Below are positions 6,574 to 9,283 of a stretch of DNA of 9,283 nt, in pieces (the stretch's first letter is position 1; every line of letters starts with the position of its first letter). Source of the stretch: Lachnospiraceae bacterium (GTDB taxonomy: Bacteria; Bacillota; Clostridia; Lachnospirales; Lachnospiraceae); assembly GCA_003542935.1 (NCBI GenBank), contig DPJQ01000036.1, forward strand, positions 1-9,283, read 5' to 3'. The notes below the pieces were generated by a model. It was not told where the DNA came from. It saw nothing but the letters and a program-made list of their open reading frames with translations, and searched no databases. Made by a program: the position numbers and the translations under genes.

Positions 6574-6590
6574 CGGAAAAGGAGAAGAAT

Positions 6591-9283
6591 ATGGCAAAAC
6601 GAACAGACATACACAAAGTACTGATCATCGGTTCCGGCCCCATTGTCATCGGCCAGGCCTGTGAGTTCGACTATTCCGGTACCCAGGCGTGCAAAGCGCT
6701 GCGCAGCCTGGGCTATGAGATCGTGCTGGTCAATTCCAATCCGGCCACAATCATGACGGATCCGGAGATGGCGGATGTCACCTATATTGAGCCGCTGAAT
6801 GTGGAGCGGCTGGAGCAGATCATTAAAAAGGAGCGGCCGGATGCACTGCTGCCCAATCTGGGCGGCCAGTCGGGCCTGAATCTCTGCGCCGAGCTAAACA
6901 AAGCCGGAGTCCTGGACAAGTACGGCGTGAAGGTGATCGGCGTTCAGGTGGATGCCATCGAGCGGGGCGAGGACAGGATCGAGTTTAAAAATGCCATGAA
7001 TAAACTGGGCATCGAGATGGCCCGCAGCGAGGTGGCCTACAGTGTGGAGGAGGCCCTGGCCATTGCTGACAAACTCGGTTATCCGGTGGTGCTGCGCCCG
7101 GCTTACACCATGGGCGGCGCCGGCGGCGGCCTTGTATATAACAGAGAAGAATTGAAAACAGTCTGCGCCAGAGGGCTCCAGGCCAGCCTGGTGGGCCAGG
7201 TGCTGGTGGAGGAATCCATCCTGGGCTGGGAAGAACTGGAGCTGGAGGTGGTCCGGGACGCGGACAACAATATGATCACGGTCTGCTTTATTGAAAATAT
7301 CGATCCCCTGGGCGTGCACACCGGGGATTCCTTCTGCGCGGCGCCGATGCTGACGATCTCCGAGGAGTGCCAGAAACGGCTGCAGGAGCAGGCTTACCGG
7401 ATCGTGGAGTCGGTGCAGGTGATCGGCGGCACCAATGTGCAGTTTGCCCATGATCCGGTGTCTGACCGGGTGGTGGTCATCGAGATCAATCCCCGCACCT
7501 CCCGGTCGTCGGCTCTGGCCTCCAAAGCGACGGGATTCCCCATTGCCCTGGTTTCCGCCATGCTGGCCACAGGGCTGACTTTAAAAGATATTCCCTGCGG
7601 CAAGTACGGCACGCTGGACCGCTATGTGCCCGACGGCGATTATGTAGTGATCAAGTTTGCCCGCTGGGCCTTTGAGAAATTTAAAGGGGTGGAGGACAAG
7701 CTGGGTACCCAGATGCGGGCCGTGGGCGAGGTCATGAGCATCGGTAAGACGTATAAGGAGGCTTTCCAGAAAGCCATCCGAAGCCTGGAGACCGGGCGTT
7801 ACGGCCTGGGCCATGCGAAGGATTTTGATTCTCTGACGAAGGAGGAGCTGCTGCGCAGGCTGATCACTCCGTCCAGTGAGCGTCATTTTGTGATGTACGA
7901 GGCACTGCGCAAGGGCGCTACGGTGGAGGAGATCTTTGATATCACAAAGGTGAAGCGGTACTTCATCGAGCAGATGAAAGAACTGGTGGAGGAAGAGGAG
8001 CAGATCCTGGCCTGCCGGGGCGCGTCCCTGCCCGACGATCTTCTGATCGCGGCGAAAAAGGACGGATTTTCCGATAAATATATCAGCCAGCTTTTAGAAG
8101 TGCCGGAGGAGGAGATCCGGAACCGCCGTATCGGCCTGGGCGTGGAGGAAGCCTGGGAGGGCGTCCATGTCAGCGGCACGAAGAACAGCGCCTACTATTA
8201 CTCCACCTACAATGCGCCGGGTAAAAATCCGGTGTCTGAGGATAAGCCGAAGATCATGATCCTGGGCGGCGGCCCGAACCGCATCGGCCAGGGGATCGAG
8301 TTTGATTACTGCTGTGTGCACGCCGCCATGGCGCTTAAGAAACTGGGCTTTGAGACGATCATTGTCAACTGCAATCCCGAGACAGTATCCACGGATTATG
8401 ATACCTCCGACAAGCTCTATTTTGAGCCTCTGACCCTGGAGGATGTGCTGAGTATCTATAAGAAGGAAAAACCGGTGGGCGTGATCGCCCAGTTCGGCGG
8501 CCAGACGCCCCTGAATCTGGCGGCGGATCTGGAGAAGAACGGTGTCCGCATCCTGGGAACGTCCCCGGCGGTCATCGATCTGGCAGAGGACAGGGACCGT
8601 TTCCGGGCCATGATGGAGAAGCTTAAGATTCCCATGCCGGAGTCGGGCATGGCCACCACGGTGGAGGAGGCCCTGTCCATCGCGGACAGGATCGGCTATC
8701 CGGTCATGGTGCGTCCCTCCTATGTGCTGGGGGGCCGCGGCATGGAGGTGGTCTATGACGAGGAGAGCATGACCCAGTACATGGAGGCGGCTGTGGGTGT
8801 GACCCCGGACCGTCCCATCCTGATCGACCGTTTCCTGAACCATGCCACGGAGTGCGAGGCCGATGCCATCAGCGACGGCGCCCATGCCTTTGTACCGGCG
8901 GTCATGGAGCATATCGAGCTGGCAGGGGTACATTCCGGGGATTCGGCCTGCATCATCCCCTCCGTCCATATTTCGGAGGAAAATGTGGCCACCATCAAGG
9001 AGTATACCCGCCGGATCGCCGAGGAAATGCATGTGGAGGGCCTGATGAATATGCAGTACGCCATCGAGAAGGGCCGCGTCTATGTGCTGGAGGCCAATCC
9101 CAGGGCATCCCGCACGGTGCCCCTGGTATCCAAGGTCTGCAACATCCGCATGGTGCCCCTGGCTACGGAGATCATTACGGCCGACCTGACGGGCCGTCCG
9201 TCGCCGGTGCCGGATTTGAAGGAGCAGCATATCCCCTACTATGGTGTGAAAGAAGCGGTATTCCCCTTCAATATGTTCCAGGA
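6591..9283 (+). CDS. carB: Carbamoyl-phosphate synthase large subunit, cut by window end
   Basis: An open frame of 897 codons runs from ATG 6591 (AAAAGGAG at 6577-6584, 6-nt spacer) to the window edge without a stop. CarB makes carbamoyl phosphate from bicarbonate, ATP and ammonia supplied by the CarA glutaminase, for pyrimidine and arginine synthesis. The two homologous halves are visible: GSGPIVIGQACEFDYSG (14-30) with RPAYTMGGAGGG (169-180), then GGGPNRIGQG (559-568) with RPSYVLGGRGM (708-718). Arg129, Arg169, Gly175-Gly176, Glu215 and His243 fall at the same numbers as ATP-site residues in E. coli CarB. Full-length proteins are about 1,060-1,070 residues, so the missing part is the end of the second synthetase half and the C-terminal MGS-like allosteric domain. 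No carA lies upstream; the previous gene is a beta-xylosidase. Pathway assignment (pyrimidine or arginine) cannot be made from this window. Confidence 0.97.
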   Translation, partial: MAKRTDIHKVLIIGSGPIVIGQACEFDYSGTQACKALRSLGYEIVLVNSNPATIMTDPEMADVTYIEPLNVERLEQIIKKERPDALLPNLGGQSGLNLCAELNKAGVLDKYGVKVIGVQVDAIERGEDRIEFKNAMNKLGIEMARSEVAYSVEEALAIADKLGYPVVLRPAYTMGGAGGGLVYNREELKTVCARGLQASLVGQVLVEESILGWEELELEVVRDADNNMITVCFIENIDPLGVHTGDSFCAAPMLTISEECQKRLQEQAYRIVESVQVIGGTNVQFAHDPVSDRVVVIEINPRTSRSSALASKATGFPIALVSAMLATGLTLKDIPCGKYGTLDRYVPDGDYVVIKFARWAFEKFKGVEDKLGTQMRAVGEVMSIGKTYKEAFQKAIRSLETGRYGLGHAKDFDSLTKEELLRRLITPSSERHFVMYEALRKGATVEEIFDITKVKRYFIEQMKELVEEEEQILACRGASLPDDLLIAAKKDGFSDKYISQLLEVPEEEIRNRRIGLGVEEAWEGVHVSGTKNSAYYYSTYNAPGKNPVSEDKPKIMILGGGPNRIGQGIEFDYCCVHAAMALKKLGFETIIVNCNPETVSTDYDTSDKLYFEPLTLEDVLSIYKKEKPVGVIAQFGGQTPLNLAADLEKNGVRILGTSPAVIDLAEDRDRFRAMMEKLKIPMPESGMATTVEEALSIADRIGYPVMVRPSYVLGGRGMEVVYDEESMTQYMEAAVGVTPDRPILIDRFLNHATECEADAISDGAHAFVPAVMEHIELAGVHSGDSACIIPSVHISEENVATIKEYTRRIAEEMHVEGLMNMQYAIEKGRVYVLEANPRASRTVPLVSKVCNIRMVPLATEIITADLTGRPSPVPDLKEQHIPYYGVKEAVFPFNMFQ

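Noticed and set aside
4901..6649. 582-codon open frame on the minus strand across the beta-xylosidase
   Set aside because: It is a mirror frame of a gene with an intact catalytic triad; the predicted protein is low in recognisable structure and crosses the carB promoter and terminator.
6473..6664. 63-codon plus-strand frame that could be a carB leader peptide with Arg codons in the hairpin stem
   Set aside because: It has no ribosome binding site, its ATG lies upstream of the carB promoter so it is absent from carB's own transcript, and it runs out of frame into carB.
8094..9230. 378-codon open frame on the minus strand inside carB
   Set aside because: carB is unambiguous in the opposite strand throughout; this is a codon-bias shadow, His- and Arg-rich without a family.
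1..9283. CRISPR arrays, tRNA or rRNA genes, insertion sequences, riboswitches
   Set aside because: No repeat-spacer pattern, cloverleaf, transposase motif or terminal repeats were seen; intergenic gaps are short and accounted for by promoters, hairpins and binding sites.

Overview
The window looks like chromosomal DNA of a gut-type Clostridia, most likely Lachnospiraceae. The reasons are strong AGGAGG-type ribosome binding sites, sigma-A type promoters, intrinsic terminators, an AAA_14/DUF4143-type ATPase, and a G+C-rich third codon position. This placement is an inference from style and protein families; no species can be named.

Layout from left to right: (1) Positions 1-345, minus strand: the N-terminal part of an AAA ATPase that runs off the window. 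It is preceded by a palindromic operator-like region (372-421). (2) Positions 500-2272, plus strand: a strong promoter drives a two-gene operon for a small cytosolic SGNH/GDSL hydrolase and a PLP enzyme of the threonine aldolase/beta-eliminating lyase family. (3) Positions 2363-6427, plus strand: a compact pentoside-utilisation module. It holds an AraC-type regulator, a GPH-family sugar:cation symporter and a GH43 beta-xylosidase. The transporter promoter has a good -10, a poor -35 and a catabolite-repression (cre)-like site over the -10. (4) Positions 6428-6590: an intergenic region with a 12-bp hairpin, a near-consensus promoter and an intrinsic terminator-like hairpin that ends 17 nt before the next start codon. 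(5) Positions 6591-9283, plus strand: carB, the carbamoyl-phosphate synthase large subunit, cut by the window end, with no carA beside it.

How the genes work together: the symporter should import xylosides or xylo-oligosaccharides. The GH43 enzyme, which has no signal peptide, should cleave them to xylose inside the cell. The AraC protein is the likely activator, with CcpA-type repression layered on top. The SGNH hydrolase could remove acyl groups from the same substrates, but only proximity supports that. carB is a housekeeping gene under its own promoter.

I do not see a previously undescribed system here. The points most worth a second look are the promoter/terminator overlap in front of carB, the cre-like site on the transporter promoter, and the palindrome in front of the ATPase.
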